A stretch of 64,000 nt of DNA from Mesorhizobium sp. Root102 (GCF_001425625.1 NZ_LMCP01000014.1:30528-94527); one strand, 5' to 3'; shown: positions 28,657 to 38,201, numbered from the stretch's first letter. Program-made: numbers and translations. The notes: a model not told the origin generated them from the sequence alone.

Positions 28657-29859
28657 ATGAACCCGCACCTCCGTGACGTGGCGATCCCCAACGATTGGGA
28701 CCGGCGGGGACTACCGGGCTGGAGTTACCACTCCGATGCCCTTCTCGATCTCGAGAAGGAGCACGTCTTCCGCAACCACTGGCAGATCGTCGGGCATGTC
28801 TCAGACGTCCCTGACGCCGGCGACTACCTGACCATGGACGTCGTCGGCGAGCGCGCCTTGATCGTGCGCGGCAAGGATGGAGTCGTGCGCGGTTTCAACA
28901 ACATGTGCCGCCACCGCGGCAGCCGCGTCGTCGCCGACAGCCAGGGCAATTGCAAGAATGCGCTCGTGTGCCCGTTCCACGGCTGGGTCTACAATCTCGA
29001 CGGCACGCTGCGCGGTGCCGCACGTCCGCGTTCCTTCCCCGACCTCGACAAGACCGAGTTCGGCCTGATGCCGCTCGATCTGGAAGTCTGGATGGGCTTC
29101 ATCTTCATCCGCTTCCGAAATGGCGGGCCGCAGCCCTCGGTGGCAGAATTGATGAAGCCGATCGAGCCCGAATTCGCGCATTACAACGCCGCCGACATGG
29201 TGCCTTCCTGGGGCATCTGGAACCAGAAGACGCCGGTCAATTGGAAGTCGGTGCGCGACGTCGACAATGAGGGCTATCACGTCGCCATGGCGCATCCCGC
29301 CTTGCAGGATCTTTACGGCGCCACCTATTTCGACGAGCCCTTCATCAACGGCGTGTCGCGCTCATTCGCCACCTACAACCCGCATGCCGGCCGGCGGTGG
29401 AGCGTCAGGAACTACGTCAAGATCGCGCCGGAGCCGGCGCATCTGCCGGACTATCTGAAGAAGGCCTGGGTCTATTACGGCATCTTCCCCAATGCGGTCA
29501 TTTCGGTGATGCCGGAATCGGTGCAGTTCTATCAGGAGTTTCCGCTGTCGACGGGTGAGACACTGCTGCGCGGCGCCATCTATCGCTACCGCGACGAAAG
29601 CCGCGAGCAGGCCGCTGCCCGCTACCTCTCCTTCCGCATCGACCGCGACACCATGTCGGAAGATGTCCAGCTCTCGGTGTGGTCGAACGAATCCATGCTG
29701 TCCGAAGCCTTCGAGGGCTTCTATCTCTCGGACCTCGAATATGGCGTACGCACCCACCACGACCATCTGCGCAAGATGCTGCCGGTGCTGGGCCTGGAGA
29801 CCGCACCCGAAGAGAAGGACATGTGGAATTTGAACGACGCGCTGAGGTCGCGGTCTTAG
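28657..29859 (+). CDS. Rieske non-heme iron oxygenase, alpha subunit
   Basis: 400-residue oxygenase that uses O2 and electrons from a separate reductase to hydroxylate or N-demethylate its substrate. The Rieske [2Fe-2S] ligands are in CRHRGSR and CPFHGWVY; the mononuclear iron site is in DVDNEGYHVAMAHP (Asp bridge, two His, with a distal acidic ligand expected). The overall layout resembles the GbcA/stachydrine demethylase branch. No ferredoxin reductase (GbcB-like) gene is in the window, so electrons must come from elsewhere. Operator 1 lies 14 bp upstream. The IS element begins 17 bp after its stop and may separate it from genes it once joined. Confidence 0.93.
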   Translation: MNPHLRDVAIPNDWDRRGLPGWSYHSDALLDLEKEHVFRNHWQIVGHVSDVPDAGDYLTMDVVGERALIVRGKDGVVRGFNNMCRHRGSRVVADSQGNCKNALVCPFHGWVYNLDGTLRGAARPRSFPDLDKTEFGLMPLDLEVWMGFIFIRFRNGGPQPSVAELMKPIEPEFAHYNAADMVPSWGIWNQKTPVNWKSVRDVDNEGYHVAMAHPALQDLYGATYFDEPFINGVSRSFATYNPHAGRRWSVRNYVKIAPEPAHLPDYLKKAWVYYGIFPNAVISVMPESVQFYQEFPLSTGETLLRGAIYRYRDESREQAAARYLSFRIDRDTMSEDVQLSVWSNESMLSEAFEGFYLSDLEYGVRTHHDHLRKMLPVLGLETAPEEKDMWNLNDALRSRS

Positions 29860-29876
29860 GACCTTGAAGCTAGCGG

Positions 29877-31060
29877 TCTCCCCCACGAGGGCAGGGCTAT
29901 CGCATATGAGCGATTGCCTGGATGAGATAGTCGTCATTCCAAGCGCATTTCTTGATGCGGTGGCTGATGGGGACTTTGTCGATGTCGGCGGCCTGAAGGA
30001 TATTTCTGGCGATGCGGTTAATGAGCGCGGTGTTGGCTGGGGCGTTGTCCTTGCGGGCACGGCTGAGGTCTTCATGCAGATGAACGTCGAGCATCCAATG
30101 CAGTCCGTTCTCGATCTGCCAATGAGCTCTTGTAAGATCGATCGCCTGCTGTGGCGACAGCAGCGTTGAGGTCATGAACAGGCGCGTCAGCGGCTCGGCT
30201 TGATCGCGCCGACTGGTGATGCGGATAAAGGCCTTGTGAGCGGGCATTAGCGGTTCGGCAGCCGCCACAACCTCTGTCTGCCGCCATTCCTTGCGGCCAT
30301 GGCTGGTCTCGGTCCGCTCAGTGACGGCGGGAATGGTCTGGGCCAGATGTTGTTTGGCCCGAGCCAGCCAATGCCGGCGGTTTCCCTTGAGCGCGAGCAG
30401 ATAGTCGCCGCCGCGCTGAATGATGGCCTGGGCCATGCGCGTGTGGCAATGGAGCGCATCAGCCGTGACCAATCGGCCAGTAAGATCAATGAGTTCGACG
30501 ACTTTGAGGGCAGCCTCGACTTCATTGTCTTCATCGCCGGGCGAGACCGCCGCCAAACACAGCCGCGTCTGGCTGGCAAAGGCCGACACCGTCAGGGGTG
30601 GGCTGGCCGCAAAGCCTTTCTCATAGGCCCGCCGCAGCGCCTTGCCATCAAGCGAGACCACACCGTGGCGTGCCTGGGCAAAGCCTGCGGCAAAGGCGGC
30701 GAACGCACGTCCGAAGGCCTCCGGATCGAGCAGGCGCAACAGCCGCGAGAAGGTGTCGTGACTGGGCGCCTCCTCATAGTCGATCAAGCGCGACAGCGCC
30801 TGCTTGCGCTCTTGCGCGAACAACGAGAACTCCGTTGCGCTGGTCGCGCCACATAAGCTCGCAGCGATCATCATCACGATCAGGTCGCCAAGCCGGTGTG
30901 TGGCATTGGCCGCGCGCGGATCAGGGACGCGCCGAAATAGCTCTCAAGGCTGGAAATGGCAGTCACTCCTTCGGTGGACTGCCTTCCCAAAGAATCCGTT
31001 CTCAAACCAACTTCAAGCTCAAAATCGCCATATGCGATTCCCCTGCCCTCGTGGGGGAGA
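29877..31060. mobile_element. ISAs1-family insertion sequence
   Basis: About 1184 bp bounded by inverted repeats. The left end TCTCCCCCACGAGGGCAGGG equals the reverse complement of the right end over 20 bp, and similarity continues imperfectly to about 39 bp. Inside is one transposase frame on the minus strand, frameshifted near its N-terminus. I see no convincing target-site duplication. It sits between the Rieske gene and the 3' end of the aminotransferase gene, 8 bp from the latter's stop codon, and breaks no gene. Confidence 0.88.
29897..30966 (-). pseudogene. ISAs1-family transposase with an N-terminal frameshift
   Basis: The long frame (29897-30877, 326 codons) contains the DDE transposase core of the ISAs1 group (SLDGKALRRAYEK, VTADALHCHTRMAQAI, YLLALKGNRRHWL, HWQIENGLHWMLDV). 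The family's N-terminus is present but split: AISSLESYFGA is read in one frame from a GTG at 30966, and VPDPRAANATHRLGDLIV in the next. Inserting one G at about 30928 restores the joint. The copy is thus probably inactive unless translation starts internally or the ribosome shifts frame. Confidence 0.85.
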
Positions 31061-31067
31061 TTGACTG

Positions 31068-32519
31068 TCATCCCCGCCACACCCCTTCTTTCCGCAAATC
31101 ATCCATCGTCCTTGAAATGCCTTCGCGCAGGATGCCGACCATGTCGTCGATCTGCTCGCGCGTGATGATCAGCGGCGGCGACATCACGCACATATTGATC
31201 AGCGGCCGGACCAGCAGGCCAAGTTCGTGGCAATGGGCGTCGATGCGCTTGCCGACGTCCTTGTCGAGTTGCAGAGGGTTCTTGTTTTCGCGGTCCGCCA
31301 CACATTCGACGCAGCCCATCAACCCCATCCCGCGCACCTCGCCGACCAGCGGCAGCTCCTCCAACGTCTTCAGCTGCGTCTGGAAATAGGGCGCGACCGC
31401 CTGCGTGTGGGCAAGCACGCCCCCCTCCAGCAGGTCGAGGTTTTTCAACGCCACGGCGCAGCCGACCGGATGGCTGGTGTAGGTCAGGCCATGGCCGAAC
31501 ATCGCATCGGGATGGTTCGACCGGCGTAGCTCTTCCAGCAGCCGCTCCGAAATTATGACGCCGCCGAGCGGGAAATAGCCTGAGGTGACGCCCTTGGCGA
31601 AGGTGATCATGTCGGGATCGATGCCGAACACGTCGCCCGAGGCGAAGACATGGCCAAGCCGACCGAATGCCGTCACCACCTCATCGGAGACATAGAGGAT
31701 GTCGTTGTCGCGGCAGATCTCGCGGATGCGCTTGAGGTAGCCATCGGGCGGCACGACGACGCCACCGGATGCCTGCACCGGCTCGCCGACGAAAGCACCG
31801 ATCCGCTCAGCGCCGACACGGGCGATCGTGTCGCGGAACTGATCGACGAGGAAATCGGTGAAGGCTGTAAGGCCCATGCCGCGCGGGCGGCGGAACGGAT
31901 CGGGCGAAGACAGCTTGATGACCAGCTCGTCGGCACCGTCCATCCAGTCGCGGTCGCGCGGACGGCCGTTGAGCGAGGCCGACAGGTAGGTCGAGCCGTG
32001 ATAGGCGCCGCCTCGGCTCAGGATCAGCTTCTTTTCCGGCCGGCCGCGCACATTGTTGTAGAACTGCATGAAGCGCAGCGCCGTCTCGACGGCCGAAGAG
32101 CCGCCGGTCGTGTAGAAGACATGGCTGAGATCGCCCGGCGCATGGCCGGCGATGCGCTTGGCGAGTTCGGCCGACGGCGCGTTCATCGTGTACCACGGCG
32201 TGTTGTAGGACAGCGCTATCGCCTGATCGTACATTACCTTGGCGAGCTCCTCGCGGCGATGGCCGACATTGACGCACCACATGCCGGCCGGGCCGTCGAT
32301 CAGCCGCTTGCCGGTGCTGTCGGTGATGTAGATGCCGTCGCCCTCGCCGATCAGCGCGCGTGCTTCGGCACCGACCGAACCGGCGAACGGCCAGGGCTGG
32401 ATAAGATGGCGCTTGGCCAGTTCGACGGCATCGTCGCCGGACTCCGCGCCGCCCATCTCGGTCGCCTTCAGGTCTCTTGCCGCAGCCATCATCGCCTCAC
32501 ATTGCTTCACAAATTCCAT
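31068..32519 (-). CDS. Class III omega-aminotransferase (PLP-dependent)
   Basis: About 483 residues, fold-type I. Typical motifs: ITDSTGKRLIDGPAGMWCVN, TTGGSSAVETALRFMQFY, GAYHGSTYLSASL, the VSDEVVTAFGRLG block with the PLP-binding Asp, and the Schiff-base Lys in ITFAKGVTSGYFPLGG. These enzymes move a terminal amino group from a diamine, beta-alanine-like or omega-amino acid substrate to pyruvate or 2-oxoglutarate. The start is uncertain: I use the ATG at 32519, 55 bp inside operator 2; a GTG at 32567 is also open. It is divergent from the ABC transporter operon across that operator. Confidence 0.92.
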   Translation of the reverse strand: MEFVKQCEAMMAAARDLKATEMGGAESGDDAVELAKRHLIQPWPFAGSVGAEARALIGEGDGIYITDSTGKRLIDGPAGMWCVNVGHRREELAKVMYDQAIALSYNTPWYTMNAPSAELAKRIAGHAPGDLSHVFYTTGGSSAVETALRFMQFYNNVRGRPEKKLILSRGGAYHGSTYLSASLNGRPRDRDWMDGADELVIKLSSPDPFRRPRGMGLTAFTDFLVDQFRDTIARVGAERIGAFVGEPVQASGGVVVPPDGYLKRIREICRDNDILYVSDEVVTAFGRLGHVFASGDVFGIDPDMITFAKGVTSGYFPLGGVIISERLLEELRRSNHPDAMFGHGLTYTSHPVGCAVALKNLDLLEGGVLAHTQAVAPYFQTQLKTLEELPLVGEVRGMGLMGCVECVADRENKNPLQLDKDVGKRIDAHCHELGLLVRPLINMCVMSPPLIITREQIDDMVGILREGISRTMDDLRKEGVWRG

Positions 32520-32573
32520 CGGACATGAAGTGCGATGCCAAGCACCGGAAACAGCGGCTTTCTTCACTTCATT

Positions 32574-32589
32574 TTGAATGTCCGTTCAA
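32574..32589. promoter_or_regulatory. Operator 2 of the methylated-amine regulon (TTGAA-N6-TTCAA)
   Basis: TTGAA-TGTCCG-TTCAA in the region between the aminotransferase (minus) and ABC transporter (plus) starts. The arms and 6-bp spacing equal those of operator 1. The centre and flanks resemble what I recall of the Escherichia coli BetI site, fitting the BetI-like regulator at 39312. Confidence 0.7.
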
Positions 32590-32745
32590 TCAATATTACA
32601 GAATTAGCGCTTGATTTCAATCCAAGGATGCGCGCATGATGAAAGAAAGCCGGCAAGGGGAACAAGCAGCTGGCGCCAGCACAATGGGATACCGCATGGC
32701 GGGACAGTCCAGGCCAGCAACCGAGATCACACCCGGAGCCCTGCA

Positions 32746-33663
32746 ATGACGGCGGCCGTGGAAGGGTCGCCCTCGTTGCGCATGACGCGGGCCAGACGAA
32801 ATGCCCTTCTGCAGTCCGAACCCGTACAGGGTCTTGCCCTGATCAGCCCGACCTTCATCTACGCGCTCATCCTTCTGGTTCTGCCGATCCTGGTGGTCAT
32901 CGCGCATTCCTTCTGGACGCAGCACTATCTCACCATCGACCGCACCTTCACGCTGGAAAACTACCGCGTCGCGCTGACCGAGCCGATCTACCGCGATCTC
33001 CTGTGGCGTTCGCTCTACATTTCCCTGACGGTCAGCCTGCTCACCGTCCTTTTGGCCTATCCAATTGCCTATTTCATTTCCTTCCACGGCGGCCGCCACA
33101 AGAGCCTGTGGCTGTTCCTCATCACCATCCCGTTCTGGACCAGCTACCTGCTGCGCGTGATGTCATGGAAGGTCATCCTCGGCTATAATGGCGTGCTCAA
33201 TTCCGGCCTGATGGGCCTCGGCGTCATCGACGAACCGTCGACCGCGCTGCTCTACAACTCGAGCGCCGTCATCATCACGCTCACCCATGCCTGGGCGGCC
33301 TTCGCCATCCTGCCGATCTTCGTCTCGCTGGAAAAGGTCGACCGCACGCTGGTCGAAGCGGCCACCGATCTCGGCGACGGCCCGCTGCGCTCGTTCCTGC
33401 GCGTGACCTTGCCGCTTTCGGCGCCAGGCATCATCTCGGCGTCTCTGATCGTCATGATCCCGACCGTCGGCGATTATGTCACGCCGAAGCTGGTTGGCGG
33501 CAAGGATGGCGTAATGATCGCCAACGCCATCCAGGCGCAGTTCGGCAAGGCCTCCAACTGGCCGCTGGGTGCCGCACTTTCCGTCACCACCATGCTGGTC
33601 GTGACGCTGATGGCGGGCGCTACGGTGCTGATCATCCGTGCCCTGCAGAGGCTGGCGCGATGA
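32746..33663 (+). CDS. Polyamine-type ABC transporter permease (PotB-like)
   Basis: 305-residue inner-membrane permease with six predicted helices. The EAA loop contacting the ATPase is EAATDLGDGPLRSFLRVTLP, followed by SAPGIISASL, as in PotB/PotH proteins. The ATG at 32746 lies 9 bp after GGAG; the longer frame from 32611 includes non-protein-like sequence. It overlaps the next permease gene (ATGA). It forms the importer with the PotC-like, PotA-like and probably both PotD-like proteins of this island. Confidence 0.93.
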   Translation: MTAAVEGSPSLRMTRARRNALLQSEPVQGLALISPTFIYALILLVLPILVVIAHSFWTQHYLTIDRTFTLENYRVALTEPIYRDLLWRSLYISLTVSLLTVLLAYPIAYFISFHGGRHKSLWLFLITIPFWTSYLLRVMSWKVILGYNGVLNSGLMGLGVIDEPSTALLYNSSAVIITLTHAWAAFAILPIFVSLEKVDRTLVEAATDLGDGPLRSFLRVTLPLSAPGIISASLIVMIPTVGDYVTPKLVGGKDGVMIANAIQAQFGKASNWPLGAALSVTTMLVVTLMAGATVLIIRALQRLAR

Positions 33664-34484
33664 TCGCGCTGCGACGCTTCCTGTCCGGCGGCTGGCTGAG
33701 GGCCTATGCGTTTCTCTACGTCGTCTTCCTCTATCTGCCCGTCATCTTCCTGCCGATCTTCTCGGTCAACACGGCGGCGACACCGAAATTTCCGCTCACC
33801 GGCTTCACCTTGCATTGGTACCAGGACCTGCCGCGCACGCCGGCTTTGCTCGACGCCGCCTGGAACAGCCTGATCGTCGGCGTCTCGGCCGCTGTCCTGT
33901 CCACCCTGCTCGGCATCCTCGCCGCCCGTTCGATCACCCGCTATCGCTATCCCGGCCGCAGCACCATCCATGGGCTGATCATGGCGCCGCTGGTGCTTCC
34001 GGAGGTGATCGTCGCCATCTCGATGCTGCTGGTGATGCTGCAGCTTGGCCTCAGCCTATCGCTGTTCACGGTCGTGCTCGGCCATGTGCTGGTCTGCATT
34101 CCCTATTCGATGACGGTGCTGACCTCCGGCTTCGAGGGCTTCGACCGCAGCCTGGAAGAGGCATCCGCCGACCTCGGCGAAAGCGCCTTCGGCACCTTCC
34201 GGCGGGTGACGTTGCCGATGGTGGCGCCGGCCATCATCTCCAGCCTGCTGGTCTGCTTCACCATCTCGCTCGACGAGTTCATCATCGCCTTCTTCCTGAC
34301 CGGCACCGAGGCGACGCTGCCGATCTACATCTGGGGCCAATTGCGCTTCGCGGCCAAGCTGCCCGGCGTGCTGGCGCTGGGCACGCTGCTGCTGGTCGCC
34401 TCCTTCCTGCTGATGACCGTCGCTGAAATCCTGCGTCGCCGCGCGGCCGGACGCACCCAGAACGAGGGAGGCCTCTATGCCTGA
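33660..34484 (+). CDS. Polyamine-type ABC transporter permease (PotC-like)
   Basis: 274-residue second permease with six predicted membrane segments and the EAA motif EEASADLGESAFGTFRRVTL. PotC-like features include the N-terminal YLPVIFLPIFSVN helix and the SLDEFIIAFFLTGTE segment. The start overlaps the PotB-like stop by 4 bp, and its end overlaps the ATPase start by 8 bp, so the three subunits are translationally coupled. Confidence 0.93.
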   Translation: MIALRRFLSGGWLRAYAFLYVVFLYLPVIFLPIFSVNTAATPKFPLTGFTLHWYQDLPRTPALLDAAWNSLIVGVSAAVLSTLLGILAARSITRYRYPGRSTIHGLIMAPLVLPEVIVAISMLLVMLQLGLSLSLFTVVLGHVLVCIPYSMTVLTSGFEGFDRSLEEASADLGESAFGTFRRVTLPMVAPAIISSLLVCFTISLDEFIIAFFLTGTEATLPIYIWGQLRFAAKLPGVLALGTLLLVASFLLMTVAEILRRRAAGRTQNEGGLYA

Positions 34485-35595
34485 GCAGCCCCAAATCTTG
34501 CGCCCCCAATCCGACCGATCCATGATCGAGATCAAGAATGTCACCCGCAGCTATGGGGCGTTCAAGGCGCTCGACGACGCCTCCTTAACCATCCGGGAAG
34601 GCGAGTTCTTCTCGTTGCTCGGCCCGTCCGGCTGCGGCAAGACCACGCTGCTGCGCATGATCGCCGGCTTCGACAATCCGACCAGCGGCTCGATCTCTGT
34701 CGGCGGTCAGCCGATGGAGGGCATCCCGGCCAATCGCCGGCCGACCAACATGGTCTTCCAGAGCTATGCGATCTTCCCGCATCTCAATGTTGAACAGAAC
34801 GTCGCCTATGGACTGAAGCGGCTGAAGCTGCAGGGCGGTGAGGAAAAGCGCCGTGTCGAGGAGGCGCTGGCGCAGGTGTCACTCACGGGCCTCGGCAAGC
34901 GCCTAGCCACCGAACTCTCCGGCGGCCAGCGGCAGCGCGTGGCGCTCGCCCGCGCGCTGGTGATGCGGCCCAAGGTGCTGCTCCTCGATGAACCGCTGTC
35001 GGCGCTGGACAAGAAGCTGCGCGAGCAGATGCAGGTCGAATTGCGCCGTCTGCAACAGGCTGTTGGCATCACCTTCGTGCTGGTCACGCACGACCAATAT
35101 GAAGCGCTCGCCATGTCCGACCGCATCGCCGTGATGTTCGGCGGCAGGATCGCGCAGGTCGCCTCGCCCAAGGAAATCTACCAGCGGCCGGTCACCCGCC
35201 AGGTCGCCGACTTCCTCGGCGGCATGAATTTCGTCAAGGCGCAGATCGTCGAGGAGGATGGCGCCTCGCTGGTCGTCGACACGCTTGGCTTCGGCCGCAT
35301 CAAGACTGACAAGCCGAAGGCTTTCGTCCGCAATGGCGGCGGCGCGACCCTCGGCATCAGGCCGGAGCGGCTGCGCGTGCTGTGGGACAATGCGACGGCC
35401 AAGTTCGAGGTCGCCGGCAAGGTGGTCGAACGCCACTATTTCGGCGAGATCACTCATCTGATCGTCGAGATACCGGGGCTGGAAAAACCGCTGTCGGTGA
35501 CCGAAACCAACGATTTCGGCGCCGACGACATCCCGGTCGGCACCTCGATCCGCCTCGCCTACGATCCCGAGGCTTTGGTGGCGATGGCCGACTAG
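34477..35595 (+). CDS. Polyamine-type ABC transporter ATP-binding protein (PotA-like)
   Basis: 372-residue importer ATPase. Walker A GPSGCGKTT, Q-loop MVFQSYAIFPH, signature LSGGQRQRVALARAL, Walker B VLLLDEPLSALD and the switch His in VTHDQ are all intact. The last 110 residues form the TOBE regulatory domain usual in PotA/UgpC. The second Met (SMIEIKNV) at residue 16 is an alternative start. The stop codon TAG shares its last base with the first base of a palindromic repeat. Confidence 0.95.
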   Translation: MPEQPQILRPQSDRSMIEIKNVTRSYGAFKALDDASLTIREGEFFSLLGPSGCGKTTLLRMIAGFDNPTSGSISVGGQPMEGIPANRRPTNMVFQSYAIFPHLNVEQNVAYGLKRLKLQGGEEKRRVEEALAQVSLTGLGKRLATELSGGQRQRVALARALVMRPKVLLLDEPLSALDKKLREQMQVELRRLQQAVGITFVLVTHDQYEALAMSDRIAVMFGGRIAQVASPKEIYQRPVTRQVADFLGGMNFVKAQIVEEDGASLVVDTLGFGRIKTDKPKAFVRNGGGATLGIRPERLRVLWDNATAKFEVAGKVVERHYFGEITHLIVEIPGLEKPLSVTETNDFGADDIPVGTSIRLAYDPEALVAMAD

Positions 35596-35666
35596 AGCAT
35601 GATCCCGAAAAGTGGAAACCGGTTTTCTCGGACAAACGGGAACCGTTTTGTGCAGAGATCATGCTC
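35595..35666. repeat. Rhizobial palindromic repeat between convergent genes
   Basis: Ends GAGCATGATC / GATCATGCTC are perfectly complementary; the interior has CCGAAAAGTGGAAACCGGTTTTC. It fills the whole gap between two convergent genes and overlaps both stop codons (TAG at 35593-35595, TGA on the other strand at 35665-35667). It may serve as a bidirectional terminator. Confidence 0.85.
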
Positions 35667-36954
35667 AGCTAAGAATCTGAAGCGCGGCGATCATCTTGCG
35701 CGCCGCGATGCGCCCGGCGACGATGGCGCCTTCGACATAGCCCGGAAATGACGGCGACAGTTCCGAACTGGCGAAATGCAGGGGTGGTGAGCCGGCCCGG
35801 ATTGTCGACTCGGCATCGACAGCCGTCACATCGACGATGAGGTCGCTGTAGGCGCCGCCACTCCAGCGATCATCCGTCCAGTCCCGATAGCTGAAATCCA
35901 GGACGTCCGCCGCCTCCTGGCCAAGGGCGTCCTTCAGCCTTGCCGTCACTTCGGCGCGCAGCGCCGTTTCGTCAAGCGCATGCCAACGCAGCGCCAGCGG
36001 CCCACCGACGAAGACGACAAGCGCGGCATGGTCCACATCCTTGCTGGCATCGCAGGCAAACAGGCCAGGCAGATCGAGCCACATCACCATGCCGCACAAG
36101 TCGCGATCGCGCCAGAACTGCCTAGCATAGCGCACCTGGATCTTGATCACCGCTCCGCTTTCCCACACGCCAAGTGCTTTCCTAAGCAGCGCCGGCAAGG
36201 CAGGTGCGAAATCGAGTTTCGCGGCCGTTGCCGGCGGCACGGCAATCAACGCCGCCCGTGCTTCGACAATGCCGTTGAGCGAGACGGTGCGAACACCATA
36301 TTGTCCATGTTCGATGTGCGTGACCGGTTCGTTCAGCCGCACCCGGCCAACGAGTTCCCCGGCCAGATCCTCGGCCAGCGACTGCATGGTGTCGCGCAGG
36401 AAGTATTGCAGCTCCGGCACCTCGTTGGTGATGCGCCGGTCATTGTCGATCAGGTGCCACAGCGGCACCTTGTCGAGCGCCAGGCACCACAGGCCTTCGA
36501 TCATCGACCGGAAGGCCGCCTTGGCATCGGTTGCGTCCTTCTGACGATCGAGCCAGACCTTGACGGTCAACCCTGCTATCGAGGGATCGTCCGGCTCGAT
36601 CCTGTTCATGCGCTCGCGGATTGCCATCGCGCCATGATAGGTCCGCTCGGCCTGTTCGACCGACATCGATGGATGGGTGATGAAATCGCCATTCACATAG
36701 GTCTCAACGAAGGTCTTGCCGCGCGCCTCGGCCAGCACCATCACCTCGGGCATGTCTTCGCAGAAGAACTGACCGCCGCTATCGAGCCGCTCACCAAGCC
36801 CGTCCAGAACGGCCTCCACCCGCCCGCCGACGCGGTCGCGCGCTTCAAGCAACAGAAAGTCGATGCCGGCTGCCTTCAGCTCAAGCGCTGCCGACAGGCC
36901 GGTGAAGCCGGCGCCGACTATGACGACATCGGTTTTTTCCGGTTCACCCGTCAA
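35665..36954 (-). CDS. Flavin-dependent amine oxidase
   Basis: 429-residue FAD enzyme of the monoamine/polyamine oxidase family. The N-terminal dinucleotide motif is DVVIVGAGFTGLSAALEL followed by EARDRVGGRVEA; the C-terminal FAD contact is GYVEGAIVAGRIAARKM. Such enzymes oxidise an amine to an imine, releasing aldehyde, ammonia or methylamine and H2O2. The only suitable start is a TTG at 36954 overlapping the TGA of the upstream binding-protein gene, so it is coupled to it. It ends inside the palindromic repeat. The substrate is probably the imported amine or its demethylated product (inference). Confidence 0.9.
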   Translation of the reverse strand: MTGEPEKTDVVIVGAGFTGLSAALELKAAGIDFLLLEARDRVGGRVEAVLDGLGERLDSGGQFFCEDMPEVMVLAEARGKTFVETYVNGDFITHPSMSVEQAERTYHGAMAIRERMNRIEPDDPSIAGLTVKVWLDRQKDATDAKAAFRSMIEGLWCLALDKVPLWHLIDNDRRITNEVPELQYFLRDTMQSLAEDLAGELVGRVRLNEPVTHIEHGQYGVRTVSLNGIVEARAALIAVPPATAAKLDFAPALPALLRKALGVWESGAVIKIQVRYARQFWRDRDLCGMVMWLDLPGLFACDASKDVDHAALVVFVGGPLALRWHALDETALRAEVTARLKDALGQEAADVLDFSYRDWTDDRWSGGAYSDLIVDVTAVDAESTIRAGSPPLHFASSELSPSFPGYVEGAIVAGRIAARKMIAALQILS

Positions 36955-38027
36955 TAGCCAGCCTTGATCTTCTCGAACTCGGCCACCATCCGCTGCTTGA
37001 GTTCTGGCGCCACCGGCTGCTGGAACAGGGTCTTGTCGAGGAATGTGTCGAGATTGTCGAAGCCGCGCTCGACCAGCACCTTCAGGTCGATCGCTGCCAT
37101 GCCGGCGCCATTGCCATGGCCATAGCCGAAGGTCTTGACCATGTAGTCCGAGACGCCGGGTGCATTGACGGCACTCAGGAATTCATAGGCTTCATCGAGC
37201 TTATCAGGCGCGTCCTTCATCAGCACGTAGCCGCACACCCAGGTCGAAATGCCTTCCTTGGTGTCGCGGTTCATGGCGATCGGCATGCCTTGCCCCTTGA
37301 GCGTCACAAAGGTCTCGTTCCAGCCCCAGACGAGATCGACCTCATTACCGATAAAAGCCTGGTTGAGGTCGGTGTCGTCGGTCCAGTAGAAGCGGATGTT
37401 CTTGTGCACGTCGCGCAGGAAGGCGGACGCCTCCTGGAACTGCGCGTCGGTCATCTTGGTCCAGTCCTTGAGGCCGACCACCAGGCTTGCCAGCGCATAG
37501 GCGTCATCGACATTGTCGCCGATGGTGACACGGCCCTTGAACTTGGGATCGGCGAAGATCCTGAGCGACTGCGCCTCTTCAGCCGTCACCTTGTCGGTGC
37601 GGTAGAGCAGCGATGTGTTGCCCCAGTCGAACGGCATGAACCAGGCCTTGCCGTCGGCTGTGGTAGCGAGATCCTTCATCGCCATGATGCCGGGATTGAG
37701 GTCCTTCCAGCCTGATATCCTGGAGGTGTCGAGCGGCTGCAGCATGTCGGCCTCGCGCCATTTGACCACGCTTTGCGAGCAGGGGTGGGCGATGTCGGCC
37801 TTGAAGCCAGCCCGCATCTTCTCAAAGGCTTCGTCCTCGTCGCCGAAGAAAGCGAAGGTGGGCTCGGCGCCGTATTTGGCGGTGTAGGCGGGATGCAGCA
37901 GCGGATCCTCATAGCCCGACCAATCGAACACGACGAGATCACCGCCGCCTTCGGCCAAGGCGTGGATCGCGCCTGCGCCGATCGTGCATGCGGCGGCAAG
38001 GGTAAGGCGGCGTAGCATCGATTTCAT
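36951..38027 (-). CDS. Polyamine-type ABC transporter binding protein, copy 1 (PotD-like)
   Basis: 358-residue periplasmic receptor. Signal peptide LTLAAACTIGAGAIHALA, then the mature start LVVFDWSGYEDP and a PotD/SBP_bac_8-type fold. It is a close paralogue of the next gene (shared DEDEAFEKMRAGFKAD-like, PCSQSVVKWREA, GWKDLNPGIMAMKDLATT and VDDAYALASL segments). The ATG at 38027 begins just before the signal peptide. The differences cluster in the second half (TLKGQGMPIAMNRD here against QSVAAGVPIMAKKD in copy 2), so ligand preference may differ. Confidence 0.92.
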   Translation of the reverse strand: MKSMLRRLTLAAACTIGAGAIHALAEGGGDLVVFDWSGYEDPLLHPAYTAKYGAEPTFAFFGDEDEAFEKMRAGFKADIAHPCSQSVVKWREADMLQPLDTSRISGWKDLNPGIMAMKDLATTADGKAWFMPFDWGNTSLLYRTDKVTAEEAQSLRIFADPKFKGRVTIGDNVDDAYALASLVVGLKDWTKMTDAQFQEASAFLRDVHKNIRFYWTDDTDLNQAFIGNEVDLVWGWNETFVTLKGQGMPIAMNRDTKEGISTWVCGYVLMKDAPDKLDEAYEFLSAVNAPGVSDYMVKTFGYGHGNGAGMAAIDLKVLVERGFDNLDTFLDKTLFQQPVAPELKQRMVAEFEKIKAGY

Positions 38028-38152
38028 GGCTGAGAATTCCCCCGGGTCGCGAAAAAATGCGGTGAGGTTAGGAGAATTCGGCTCGATTGGCGAGCCCGTC
38101 CACCGCCATCTAGGCGGCGGGCGGGCAGTCGAAACAGGACTCAAATTTATTT

Positions 38153-38201
38153 GAGCATGATCTCTTCCGAAAACCGGAGTCCACTTTTCGGGATCATACT
38201 C
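38153..38201. repeat. Rhizobial palindromic repeat between the two binding-protein genes
   Basis: Ends GAGCATGATC / GATCATACTC with inner CCGAAAACCGG and CCACTTTTCGG. It overlaps the stop codon of the upstream binding-protein gene (TGA at 38200-38202). Confidence 0.8.
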
